A stretch of 16,199 nt of DNA, taken from positions 1 through 16,199 of the forward strand of contig JAJZHC010000013.1 of assembly GCA_021804705.1 (NCBI GenBank), in the 5' to 3' direction. The notes beneath the pieces are model-generated. The model did not search any database, had not been told where the DNA came from, and saw nothing but the letters and a program-made list of their open reading frames with translations. Shown here piece after piece: positions 1 through 5,519 of the stretch; positions within the stretch are counted from its first letter, which is position 1, and each line of letters starts with the position of its first letter. The translations under genes were made by a program, and so were the position numbers. The DNA comes from Pseudomonadota bacterium. Lineage in GTDB: Bacteria > Pseudomonadota > Gammaproteobacteria > Burkholderiales > Ferrovaceae.

Positions 1-108
1 GGAAACCCCGATCTTGATGGGGTCTGCAGCGACAGCGCCCAAAGCGAGCGTGACCAGAGTGGCGCCCAGCAATGGGGCTGCCCATTTGGGGATTGCAAAT
101 TGCATCAT
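1..108 (-). CDS. Exported solute-binding protein, N-terminal fragment
   Basis: Only the first 36 codons are in the window; the gene runs off the left edge. The peptide starts MMQFAIPKWAAP, continues with a hydrophobic stretch (LLGATLVTLALGAVA) and has an A-A-D junction at about residue 28, so it reads as a Sec signal peptide cleaved before DPIKIGVS. A mature N-terminus of the form DPIKIGV is typical of periplasmic binding proteins of ABC transporters, especially the branched-chain amino acid/amide type, but this is inference from a few residues. A GAGGAG Shine-Dalgarno lies just upstream (complement of 112-117). Two ATGs are adjacent (108 and 105); either could be used. It is divergent from the gene at 300. 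No substrate can be assigned. Confidence 0.6.
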   Translation of the reverse strand, partial: MMQFAIPKWAAPLLGATLVTLALGAVAADPIKIGVS

Positions 109-299
109 GTTCTCCTCGTAGTAGAGAGTTTGGCCTTTATATAGTTTCCGCAGACAAGGCCTTCTTTAGTGGTGCCGCATCTTATCATGGGGCCCTAACG
201 GAGTATATCAGCAAAATCGCCCCTCTGGCCCTGACGCAGGTCAAGCGGGAAGCTGTATGCTAAAGCCCGAAACCTTTTCCAGTACACGGGGAGAACCGA
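109..299. other. Divergent intergenic region, longest gap in the window
   Basis: This 191-bp gap separates two divergent genes and must hold promoters for both, but I see no convincing -35/-10 pair. It contains a TATCAT at 183-188 (plus strand; 5 of 6 matches to a -10 box, poor -35) and an A/T-rich TATATA core near 138-144 flanked by a perfect 6-bp inverted repeat, GGCCTT at 132-137 and AAGGCC at 156-161. That repeat is short enough to be chance. No RNA gene or small ORF with coding character is evident. Confidence 0.4.
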
Positions 300-836
300 A
301 TGATTTACCGACTGGGCCAGCACACACCCGTCATCGATGCCAGCTGCTATGTGGATGAAAACGCCGTCATCATCGGCGCCGTTACCCTGGGGGCCGAATC
401 CACGCTCTGGTGCAACGCTGTCCTGCGCGCGGATAACGCCCCCATCACCATCGGCGAACGCAGCAATGTTCAGGATGGGGCGGTCCTGCATACCGATCCC
501 GGCGTGCCGCTGACCATCGGCAATGAGGTCAGTGTGGGCCATCTGGCCATGCTGCATGGCTGTACCGTGGGCGAGGGCAGCCTGATCGGCATCAAGGCGG
601 TCATTCTGAATCATACGGTCATCGGCAAGCACTGCCTGATTGGTGCCAATACCCTGTTGACGGAAAACAAGGTCATCCCGGATGGATCACTTGTCATCGG
701 CAGCCCCGGACGCGTGGTGCGCTCCCTCTCCCCTGAGGAGATTGCCCACCTGAAAGACAACGCGGACAGTTACGTGGCGCGGGGAAAACTGTTCAAATCC
801 CAACTGCAACGGGTCAACCCGCCAAAATCCGAATAG
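300..836 (+). CDS. Gamma-carbonic-anhydrase family protein (YrdA/PaaY type)
   Basis: The 178-residue protein is a left-handed beta-helix protein of the gamma carbonic anhydrase family: hexapeptide repeats run from about residue 12 to 137, followed by a C-terminal helix (SPEEIAHLKDNA). The three metal-ligand histidines expected for the family are present: His64 (VLHTD), His81 and His86 (GHLAMLHGC). Arg43-Asp45 (LRADN) and Gln58-Asp59 also match. Family members bind zinc or iron; true carbonic anhydrase activity has been shown for only some, so the substrate is open. Length is normal. A GGGGAGA Shine-Dalgarno ends 7 bases before the ATG. It is the first gene of a same-strand series with a hydrolase, hemJ and an RNA methyltransferase; no functional link among these is apparent. 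Confidence 0.9.
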   Translation: MIYRLGQHTPVIDASCYVDENAVIIGAVTLGAESTLWCNAVLRADNAPITIGERSNVQDGAVLHTDPGVPLTIGNEVSVGHLAMLHGCTVGEGSLIGIKAVILNHTVIGKHCLIGANTLLTENKVIPDGSLVIGSPGRVVRSLSPEEIAHLKDNADSYVARGKLFKSQLQRVNPPKSE

Positions 837-868
837 AATGGCGTTTTCCGGACCAAAAACTTCGCCCC

Positions 869-1477
869 ATGCTGGATAAACGCTCCACGGTTCTCATCGA
901 CGGCCCTGCAGGAAAACTGGAGACCGTCATCAACCTGCCCGCCGGCGAAGCGCGGGGGCTGGCCCTGGTGGCCCACCCACACCCCCTCTACGGCGGCACC
1001 CTCGACAACAAGGTGACCCAAACCCTGGCCAGCACCTTTGCCGGACTGGGTTGCGTCACCCTGCGCATGAATTTTCGCGGCGTGGGTGCGAGCGAAGGGG
1101 CCCATGACGAAGGTCGCGGAGAAACGGAAGACTGGCTTGCCGTGCATGAATACGCGCGCAGCTATACACCCGACCTGCCCCTGTTCCTCGCCGGATTTTC
1201 ATTTGGCGCCTATGTCCAGAGCGAGGTGGCGCGTCGCATTCCTTGCCAGAAACTGGTCATGATCGGGCCCGCCGTAGGAACCTGTCCCCTGGGGGACGTG
1301 CCTGCCAATACCTTCGTGATGCACGGCGAACGGGATGACACCATTCCCCTGGCGAACGTACTGCGCTGGGCCGCCCCTCAGGAACTGCCCATCGTCGTCG
1401 TCCCGGGTTCGGATCATTTCTTCCATCGGCGCCTGCACATCATCCGGGATTGGGTGACGCTGGCTTGCCGCTTTTAA
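869..1477 (+). CDS. Alpha/beta hydrolase of the COG2945 type
   Basis: The 202-residue protein is a compact single-domain alpha/beta hydrolase. Visible elements are the oxyanion-side AHPHPLYGGTLDNKV motif (residues 35-49), a strand plus RMNFRGVGASEG loop (67-77), the nucleophile elbow G-F-S-F-G with Ser111, an acidic residue at Asp156/Asp157 (HGERDDTIP), and the histidine at His183 (GSDHFFH). A complete Ser-Asp-His triad is therefore present and the enzyme should be active. This family is usually annotated only as hydrolase or as dienelactone-hydrolase-like; no substrate can be given. It has no signal peptide and is probably cytoplasmic. It starts 32 bases after the previous gene, without a strong Shine-Dalgarno, and is followed by hemJ after 18 bases, consistent with one transcript. 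Confidence 0.88.
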   Translation: MLDKRSTVLIDGPAGKLETVINLPAGEARGLALVAHPHPLYGGTLDNKVTQTLASTFAGLGCVTLRMNFRGVGASEGAHDEGRGETEDWLAVHEYARSYTPDLPLFLAGFSFGAYVQSEVARRIPCQKLVMIGPAVGTCPLGDVPANTFVMHGERDDTIPLANVLRWAAPQELPIVVVPGSDHFFHRRLHIIRDWVTLACRF

Positions 1478-1495
1478 TCTGCCCGGAGCCCAAAC

Positions 1496-1921
1496 ATGTC
1501 TCTGCTTTATCTCAAAGCCTTCCATGTCATGTTCATGGTGACCTGGTTTGCCGGTTTGTTTTACCTGCCGCGCCTGTTCGTCTATCACGCCATGTCTGCC
1601 CAGGACAGCGCTGGCTGCGAGCGCTTCAAGATCATGGAACGCAAACTGTTCTGGGGCATCATGACTCCCGGCGGAATCCTGACCGTGGCGTCGGGGCTGA
1701 TTCTGGCCTTCGTTTTTGACGACCGGGGCGCCTGGCTTCACCCCAAGATCGCATTGGTCCTGTTGTTGGTGCTCTATCACATCTGGTGCGGCCTGCTGCT
1801 GCAGGATTTCAAACTGGATCGCAACAAGCACGGTCATGTGTGGTACCGCTGGTTCAACGAAGCCCCGGTGTTGATCCTGATTCCCGTCGTCATTCTGGCC
1901 GTTGTGAAACCTTTCCAATGA
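1496..1921 (+). CDS. hemJ: Protoporphyrinogen IX oxidase HemJ
   Basis: HemJ converts protoporphyrinogen IX to protoporphyrin IX, the next-to-last step of heme synthesis, in the inner membrane. The 141-residue product has the family's usual length and layout: four hydrophobic segments at about residues 6-28, 52-74, 83-105 and 123-139. Family-typical residues are His10 in KAFHVMFMVTWFAG, the LPRLFVYH segment (24-31), MERKLFW (47-53), the MTPGG turn, HPKIALVLLL and HIWCG. A GGAG Shine-Dalgarno sits 8 bases before the ATG. Its stop codon overlaps the next start (ATGA at 1918-1921), so translation of the RNA methyltransferase is probably coupled to it. HemJ is the common oxidase in proteobacteria lacking HemG or HemY; whether this organism has another cannot be seen here. 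Confidence 0.93.
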   Translation: MSLLYLKAFHVMFMVTWFAGLFYLPRLFVYHAMSAQDSAGCERFKIMERKLFWGIMTPGGILTVASGLILAFVFDDRGAWLHPKIALVLLLVLYHIWCGLLLQDFKLDRNKHGHVWYRWFNEAPVLILIPVVILAVVKPFQ

Positions 1922-3075
1922 ACCCCTCATCACCGCATCAGTTTTTTGCGCCCTGTCCGCGGGGCCTGGAGGGCGTACTGGCCGAAGAGCTGACCACCCT
2001 GGGGGCCCTGTCGGTACAGGCTTCTGATGCAGGCGCCACCTTTCAGGGTGATTTCACCCTGGCCATGCGCGTCAATCTGGAAAGCCGCATCGCCAGCCGG
2101 GTGTTATGGCAACTGGCCACCGGACCGTACACCCACGAACAGCACATCTACGATGCTGCGCGCCGGTTGCCCTGGTCGGAGTGGACCAACGTTGAACAGA
2201 CCCTGATGGTGGACCTCAACGCCCATCGCAGCCCCTTGAGAAGCCTTGATTTCGTCACCCTGCGCATCAAGGATGCGGTATGCGACTACTTCATGGAACG
2301 CAGCAACCGTCGTCCTTCCGTGGATACCCGCCAACCGGACGTGCGCATCCACGCCTTCCTCAACGAGCAATCTTACTTCCTGTATCTCGACACCTCGGGC
2401 GAGGCGCTGTTCAAACGCGGGCTGCGCCTGGAATCGGGAGCCGCGCCCCTCAAGAAAAACCTCGCCGCTGGCATCCTGCACCTGGCGGGCTGGCAGCCGG
2501 GCACGCCCCTGCTCGACCCTTTCTGCGGTGCCGGAACATTTTTGGTGGAAGCCGCAGAGCGCTCACTACAGCGGGCGCCGGGACTGGGTCGCAGCTTTGG
2601 CTTCGAGCGCCTGTCCGGGTGGGACCCTGCCGAATGGGCGCGCATCAAGTCGGCAGCCGAGAGGCGCGCACAGGCCCCCCGCCCCTTGCCCATCTGGGGC
2701 TATGACCTCAAGGGTGACGCACTGGAAGCCGCACGTGCCAATCTGGCAGCGGCCGGCCTGCTGGAATGCGTCGAGCTCAAACAGGTCAATATGCTGGAGT
2801 CCTCTCCCCCCGCACCCACCGGCCTGCTGGTCACCAACCCGCCCTACGGGGTCCGCATGGGCGAACAGGCAGAACTGGCGCAGCTCTATCCCAGGTTGGG
2901 AGACACCCTCAAGCAACGCTATGCCGGCTGGACGGCGTACTTTTTTACCGCAGACATGCGCCTGCCCAAACTGATCCGGCTGACCACCTCACGTCGCACC
3001 CCGCTGTTCAACGGGGCGTTGGAGTGCCGCCTGTTCCAGATCAGGGTGGTGGCAGGCTCGCATCGTACCCCTTGA
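1918..3075 (+). CDS. THUMP-domain SAM-dependent 23S rRNA methyltransferase, RlmL type
   Basis: From the ATG that overlaps the hemJ stop, the protein has 385 residues. The N-terminal part (about 1-165) is a ferredoxin-like plus THUMP RNA-binding region (CPRGLEGVLAEEL at 13-25; LDTSGEALFKRGLR at 157-170). The C-terminal part is a Rossmann-fold methyltransferase with the SAM loop DPFCGAGT at 200-207 and the catalytic NPPYG at 307-311, the signature of amino-directed N-methyltransferases. It matches the RlmL half of E. coli RlmKL, which makes m2G2445 in 23S rRNA. The RlmK domain that follows in gammaproteobacterial fusions is absent, giving the shorter stand-alone form seen in many other bacteria. 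The frame is open upstream to 1786, but that part is in the hemJ region; the ATGA overlap decides the start. Confidence 0.9.
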   Translation: MNPSSPHQFFAPCPRGLEGVLAEELTTLGALSVQASDAGATFQGDFTLAMRVNLESRIASRVLWQLATGPYTHEQHIYDAARRLPWSEWTNVEQTLMVDLNAHRSPLRSLDFVTLRIKDAVCDYFMERSNRRPSVDTRQPDVRIHAFLNEQSYFLYLDTSGEALFKRGLRLESGAAPLKKNLAAGILHLAGWQPGTPLLDPFCGAGTFLVEAAERSLQRAPGLGRSFGFERLSGWDPAEWARIKSAAERRAQAPRPLPIWGYDLKGDALEAARANLAAAGLLECVELKQVNMLESSPPAPTGLLVTNPPYGVRMGEQAELAQLYPRLGDTLKQRYAGWTAYFFTADMRLPKLIRLTTSRRTPLFNGALECRLFQIRVVAGSHRTP

Positions 3076-3095
3076 TATCTTTGCGTTTTCCATTG

Positions 3096-3113
3096 TTGTA
3101 ACATGGGCGTCAC
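3096..3113 (+). promoter_or_regulatory. Candidate Pho box (PhoB operator) of phoB
   Basis: The 18 bases read TTGTAAC-ATGG-GCGTCAC. This is the 7+4+7 architecture of a Pho box (consensus CTGTCAT-AAAT-CTGTCAC), with 4 of 7 and 5 of 7 matches in the two half-sites and both GT and A/C core positions kept. It ends 10 bases before a good -10 box, the spacing used at PhoB-activated promoters, where the operator replaces the -35 element. The placement in front of phoB fits the well-known autoregulation of this gene. It is a by-eye match of moderate strength. Confidence 0.55.
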
Positions 3114-3123
3114 ATCTCGTGGG

Positions 3124-3129
3124 TATAAG
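3124..3129 (+). promoter_or_regulatory. Candidate -10 box of the phoB promoter
   Basis: TATAAG matches TATAAT at 5 of 6 positions and lies 10 bases after the candidate Pho box. It predicts a transcription start near 3135-3138, that is, almost on the first ATG of the phoB frame (3138). That geometry favours a start codon further downstream, at 3183. No good conventional -35 box is present at 17 bases. Confidence 0.5.
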
Positions 3130-3172
3130 AGTGCACCATGGAAACGATTACTCTCTCGCCCACACCAACCTC

Positions 3173-3177
3173 GGAGG
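3173..3177 (+). promoter_or_regulatory. Shine-Dalgarno that decides the phoB start
   Basis: A perfect GGAGG lies 5 bases before an in-frame TTG at 3183. By contrast the ATG at 3138 has no recognisable Shine-Dalgarno. This is the main reason for choosing the TTG as start. Confidence 0.6.
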
Positions 3178-3182
3178 TTCAT

Positions 3183-3872
3183 TTGGGAGCCCGCATACTG
3201 GTCGTCGAAGATGAGACGGCCATTCAGGAATTGATCGCGCTCAATCTCAGCCAGGCTGGCCACGAAGCCACGCTGGTTGGAGATGCCCAAGAGGCCCTGG
3301 AGCGGGTGCGCGACTCACTGCCCGACCTGGTACTGGTGGACTGGATGCTGCCCGGCATGAGCGGCGTGGATCTGGTGCGTCGCCTGCGAGCCAATGAGCG
3401 CACCCGCAGCGTTCCCATCATCATGCTGACGGCGCGGGTTGAAGAGGCTGACAAATTGCTGGGCCTGGAATCGGGCGCCGATGACTACATCACGAAGCCG
3501 TTTTCGATCAGGGAGCTCAATGCCCGGATCAAGGCCGTATTGCGTCGACGCGCCCCCCAAATGACGGAAGACCTGGCCCAGTTCAAGGGGTTGACCCTGG
3601 ATCCCGGCACTCATCGCGTCAGCGCGCAGGGGACGGAAGTCGATCTGGGACCCACCGAATTCAAGCTGCTGCATTTTTTCATGACGCATCCCGAACGCGT
3701 CTATTCCCGCACCCAGATTCTCGATCATGTCTGGGGAGACCATGTCTTCATCGAAGAACGCACCGTGGATGTCCATATCCGGCGACTGCGTGCCGCCCTG
3801 GAACCCAGCGGCACTGACCAGTTGCTGCAAACCGTGCGCGGATCAGGCTACCGGCTGACTGCACTCCCCTGA
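3183..3872 (+). CDS. phoB: Phosphate regulon response regulator PhoB
   Basis: PhoB is the DNA-binding response regulator that activates phosphate-starvation genes. With the TTG start the protein is 229 residues and begins MGARILVVEDE, aligning end to end with E. coli PhoB (MARRILVVEDE). The receiver domain has the acidic pair ED in VVEDE, the phospho-acceptor Asp53 (LVDWMLPG), the switch residue in MLTAR, and the lysine in ITKPFS. The OmpR/PhoB winged helix is extremely typical: GPTEFKLLHFFMTHPERVYSR, then the recognition-helix region RTVDVHIRRLR and the wing TVRGSGYR. An alternative ATG at 3138 would add 15 residues (METITLSPTPTSEVH) with no counterpart in the family and no Shine-Dalgarno. 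A candidate Pho box lies upstream; phoR follows after 46 bases. Confidence 0.95.
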   Translation: MGARILVVEDETAIQELIALNLSQAGHEATLVGDAQEALERVRDSLPDLVLVDWMLPGMSGVDLVRRLRANERTRSVPIIMLTARVEEADKLLGLESGADDYITKPFSIRELNARIKAVLRRRAPQMTEDLAQFKGLTLDPGTHRVSAQGTEVDLGPTEFKLLHFFMTHPERVYSRTQILDHVWGDHVFIEERTVDVHIRRLRAALEPSGTDQLLQTVRGSGYRLTALP

Positions 3873-3890
3873 ACCCTTCAGGTCTGGTAC

Positions 3891-3916
3891 TCTCAAGGGC
3901 CAAGAACCCTTTGAGA
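3891..3916 (+). promoter_or_regulatory. Hairpin just upstream of the phoR start codon
   Basis: TCTCAAGGG (3891-3899) pairs with CCCTTTGAGA (3907-3916) across a 7-base loop, giving a 9-bp stem with one bulged T. The stem ends 2 bases before the phoR ATG, and the only Shine-Dalgarno-like bases (GAG, 3913-3915) are inside it. There is no U tract, so it is not an intrinsic terminator. It could lower phoR translation relative to phoB or act as an mRNA processing or stability element. An alternative pairing of CCCTT (3874-3878) with AAGGG (3895-3899) would open it. Confidence 0.45.
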
Positions 3917-3918
3917 CC

Positions 3919-5220
3919 ATGAAACAATTCATCAAGTACACCCTGGGCCCCCTGTTTCTTGCCCTGTCGTTTAGCGTCCTGCTCAGCCTTGTCGCGGGTT
4001 GGGTCTGGGGCGTCGTGGCTTTTTCCCTGGTCATGACGGGTGTGGCGGCGCGCGACTCCTGGCAACTCCTGACCCTCAACCGCTTGCTGCAGCGCCATCA
4101 GATGAGTGCGGGCCATCAACTCGGCGGCACCTGGGGCCAGGTTTTTGGACAGCTCTATCGCCTTGAAAAGCACGCCGAACAAACCCAACAAAAGCTGCGC
4201 GAGTCTCTCGAACGCTTCCAGCACGCAGGGGCTGCGCTCCCCAGCGGCGTCGTCGTCATCGATCCGGCAGAGCGCATCCGCTGGTGCAACCCCAGCGCTG
4301 AACGCCACCTGGGCATCCATCTCCATGAGGACCGCGGCCAAAGCCTGACCTACCTCATCCGGCATCCTGAATTTGGCGCCTATCTCAAGGCACCGCCCTC
4401 CGACCGGCCGCTCATCCTGAGAAAGGTACGAGGCGGAGACCTGTCGCTGTCCATCCAGGTCGTTCCCTACAGCCCCGAAGAACGCATGCTGGTCAGCCAC
4501 GACATCACGCAGGTTGAACGGGACGAGCAGGTACGACAGGATTTTGTAGCCAACGTATCCCACGAGTTACGCACCCCGCTGACCGTGGTGGGCGGCTTCA
4601 TCGAAACCATGCTGGAGGGCGAACCCCTGGATGCCGCCACGCAACACCGGGTGCTCATCACCATGCAGACCCAGACAGAACGCATGCGGCGCCTGGTGGA
4701 GGAGCTCTTGACGCTGTCACGCCTGGAAAGCCAGCAGTCTGCTCCCGATGAGGCCCCCGTGCCCGTGAGCGCCCTGATGCAGCAACTTGTGCAGATGGGG
4801 CGCCAGCTCAGCCACGGCCAGCATGAACTGGAAGTTACCGGAGTCTGTGAAGACAGCATCATCGGCTCTGAGTCGGAATTGCTCAGCGCTTTTGGCAACC
4901 TGGTCACTAACGCCGTGCGCTACACGCCCCCAGGCGGGCGCATCATGCTCTCCTGGAAACGTGAACGCAACGAAGGTGTTTTTTCGGTGCTGGATTCAGG
5001 TATTGGCATTCATCCCGAGCACATCCCCCGCCTGACGGAGCGCTTTTACCGCGTGGACCGCGCGCGCTCGCGCGAAACGGGTGGTACGGGCCTCGGGCTT
5101 GCCATTGTCAAACAAATCGCAATGCACCATGATTCCAGGCTGGAAATTTTCAGCGAGTCTGGTAAGGGCAGCACCTTTTCTTTCAGGGTTCCTGCCCATA
5201 GAATCGTTGCTCCGAATTGA
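3919..5220 (+). CDS. phoR: Phosphate regulon sensor histidine kinase PhoR
   Basis: PhoR phosphorylates and dephosphorylates PhoB in response to phosphate, sensed through the Pst transporter and PhoU. The 433-residue protein has two closely spaced membrane segments (about 8-27 and 28-45) with almost no periplasmic loop, which fits PhoR rather than a ligand-binding sensor. A linker and PAS domain follow (about 60-195; GVVVIDPAERIRWCNPSAE at 110-128). HisKA carries the phospho-acceptor His215 in FVANVSHELRTPLT. The ATPase domain has the N box (NLVTNAVRYTPPGG, 327-340), G1 box (DSGIGI, 359-364), F box (ERFYRVD) and G2 box (GGTGLGLAI, 388-396). Length equals the family norm. The start codon follows a hairpin and has a poor Shine-Dalgarno. 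No pst or phoU gene is in the window; the next gene is ptsH, 27 bases on. Confidence 0.95.
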   Translation: MKQFIKYTLGPLFLALSFSVLLSLVAGWVWGVVAFSLVMTGVAARDSWQLLTLNRLLQRHQMSAGHQLGGTWGQVFGQLYRLEKHAEQTQQKLRESLERFQHAGAALPSGVVVIDPAERIRWCNPSAERHLGIHLHEDRGQSLTYLIRHPEFGAYLKAPPSDRPLILRKVRGGDLSLSIQVVPYSPEERMLVSHDITQVERDEQVRQDFVANVSHELRTPLTVVGGFIETMLEGEPLDAATQHRVLITMQTQTERMRRLVEELLTLSRLESQQSAPDEAPVPVSALMQQLVQMGRQLSHGQHELEVTGVCEDSIIGSESELLSAFGNLVTNAVRYTPPGGRIMLSWKRERNEGVFSVLDSGIGIHPEHIPRLTERFYRVDRARSRETGGTGLGLAIVKQIAMHHDSRLEIFSESGKGSTFSFRVPAHRIVAPN

Positions 5221-5247
5221 TCATCAACATCACCATAGCCTTCGTAC

Positions 5248-5517
5248 ATGCCGACACGCGACATTGAAATCATCAACAAACTGGGCCTGCATGCCCGCGC
5301 TTCTGCCAAGCTGACCCAGACAGCCTCGTCCTTTCCCTGCGACGTCACACTCAGTCGCAACGGTCGCAGTGTCAACGCCAAAAGCATCATGGGGGTGATG
5401 ATGCTGGCTGCAACACGCGGCAGCTCCGTCACCCTCGAGACCCGCGGCGCAGAAGAAGACGCCGCCATGGACGCCCTGGTGACGCTGATCAACAACCGTT
5501 TCGACGAGGCGGAGTAG
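5248..5517 (+). CDS. ptsH: Phosphocarrier protein HPr
   Basis: HPr passes phosphate from enzyme I to EIIA proteins. The 89-residue product has the active-site histidine His15 in NKLGLHARAS and the regulatory serine Ser46 in NAKSIMGVMML. Both are at the canonical numbers, so it can be phosphorylated by enzyme I and, if HPr kinase is encoded elsewhere, on serine. It lies 27 bases after phoR with no obvious Shine-Dalgarno and only 2 bases before ptsI. In many betaproteobacteria a mannose-type EIIA gene precedes ptsH; here its place is taken by phoR. With no sugar EII genes in sight, a regulatory rather than transport role is likely, but this is inference. Confidence 0.95.
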   Translation: MPTRDIEIINKLGLHARASAKLTQTASSFPCDVTLSRNGRSVNAKSIMGVMMLAATRGSSVTLETRGAEEDAAMDALVTLINNRFDEAE

Positions 5518-5519
5518 GC

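Noticed and set aside
132..161. Inverted repeat GGCCTT/AAGGCC around TATATA as an operator
   Set aside because: Only 6 bp with an 18-base spacing; expected by chance at this length, and no regulator gene is adjacent.
72..263. A 63-codon plus-strand frame in the gap before 300
   Set aside because: It begins antisense to the signal-peptide gene, has no Shine-Dalgarno and no coding character.
195..632. A 145-codon minus-strand open frame spanning the first intergenic region
   Set aside because: Mostly antisense to the carbonic-anhydrase-like gene, with low-complexity composition and no family resemblance.
1496..1921. CopD-like copper resistance protein instead of HemJ
   Set aside because: Length, the four-segment layout and the N-terminal KAFHVMFMVTWFAG and LPRLFVYH motifs fit HemJ better.
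3748..4563. A 271-codon minus-strand open frame
   Set aside because: Antisense to the end of phoB and the first half of phoR, with no domain-like features; a shadow of biased codon use.
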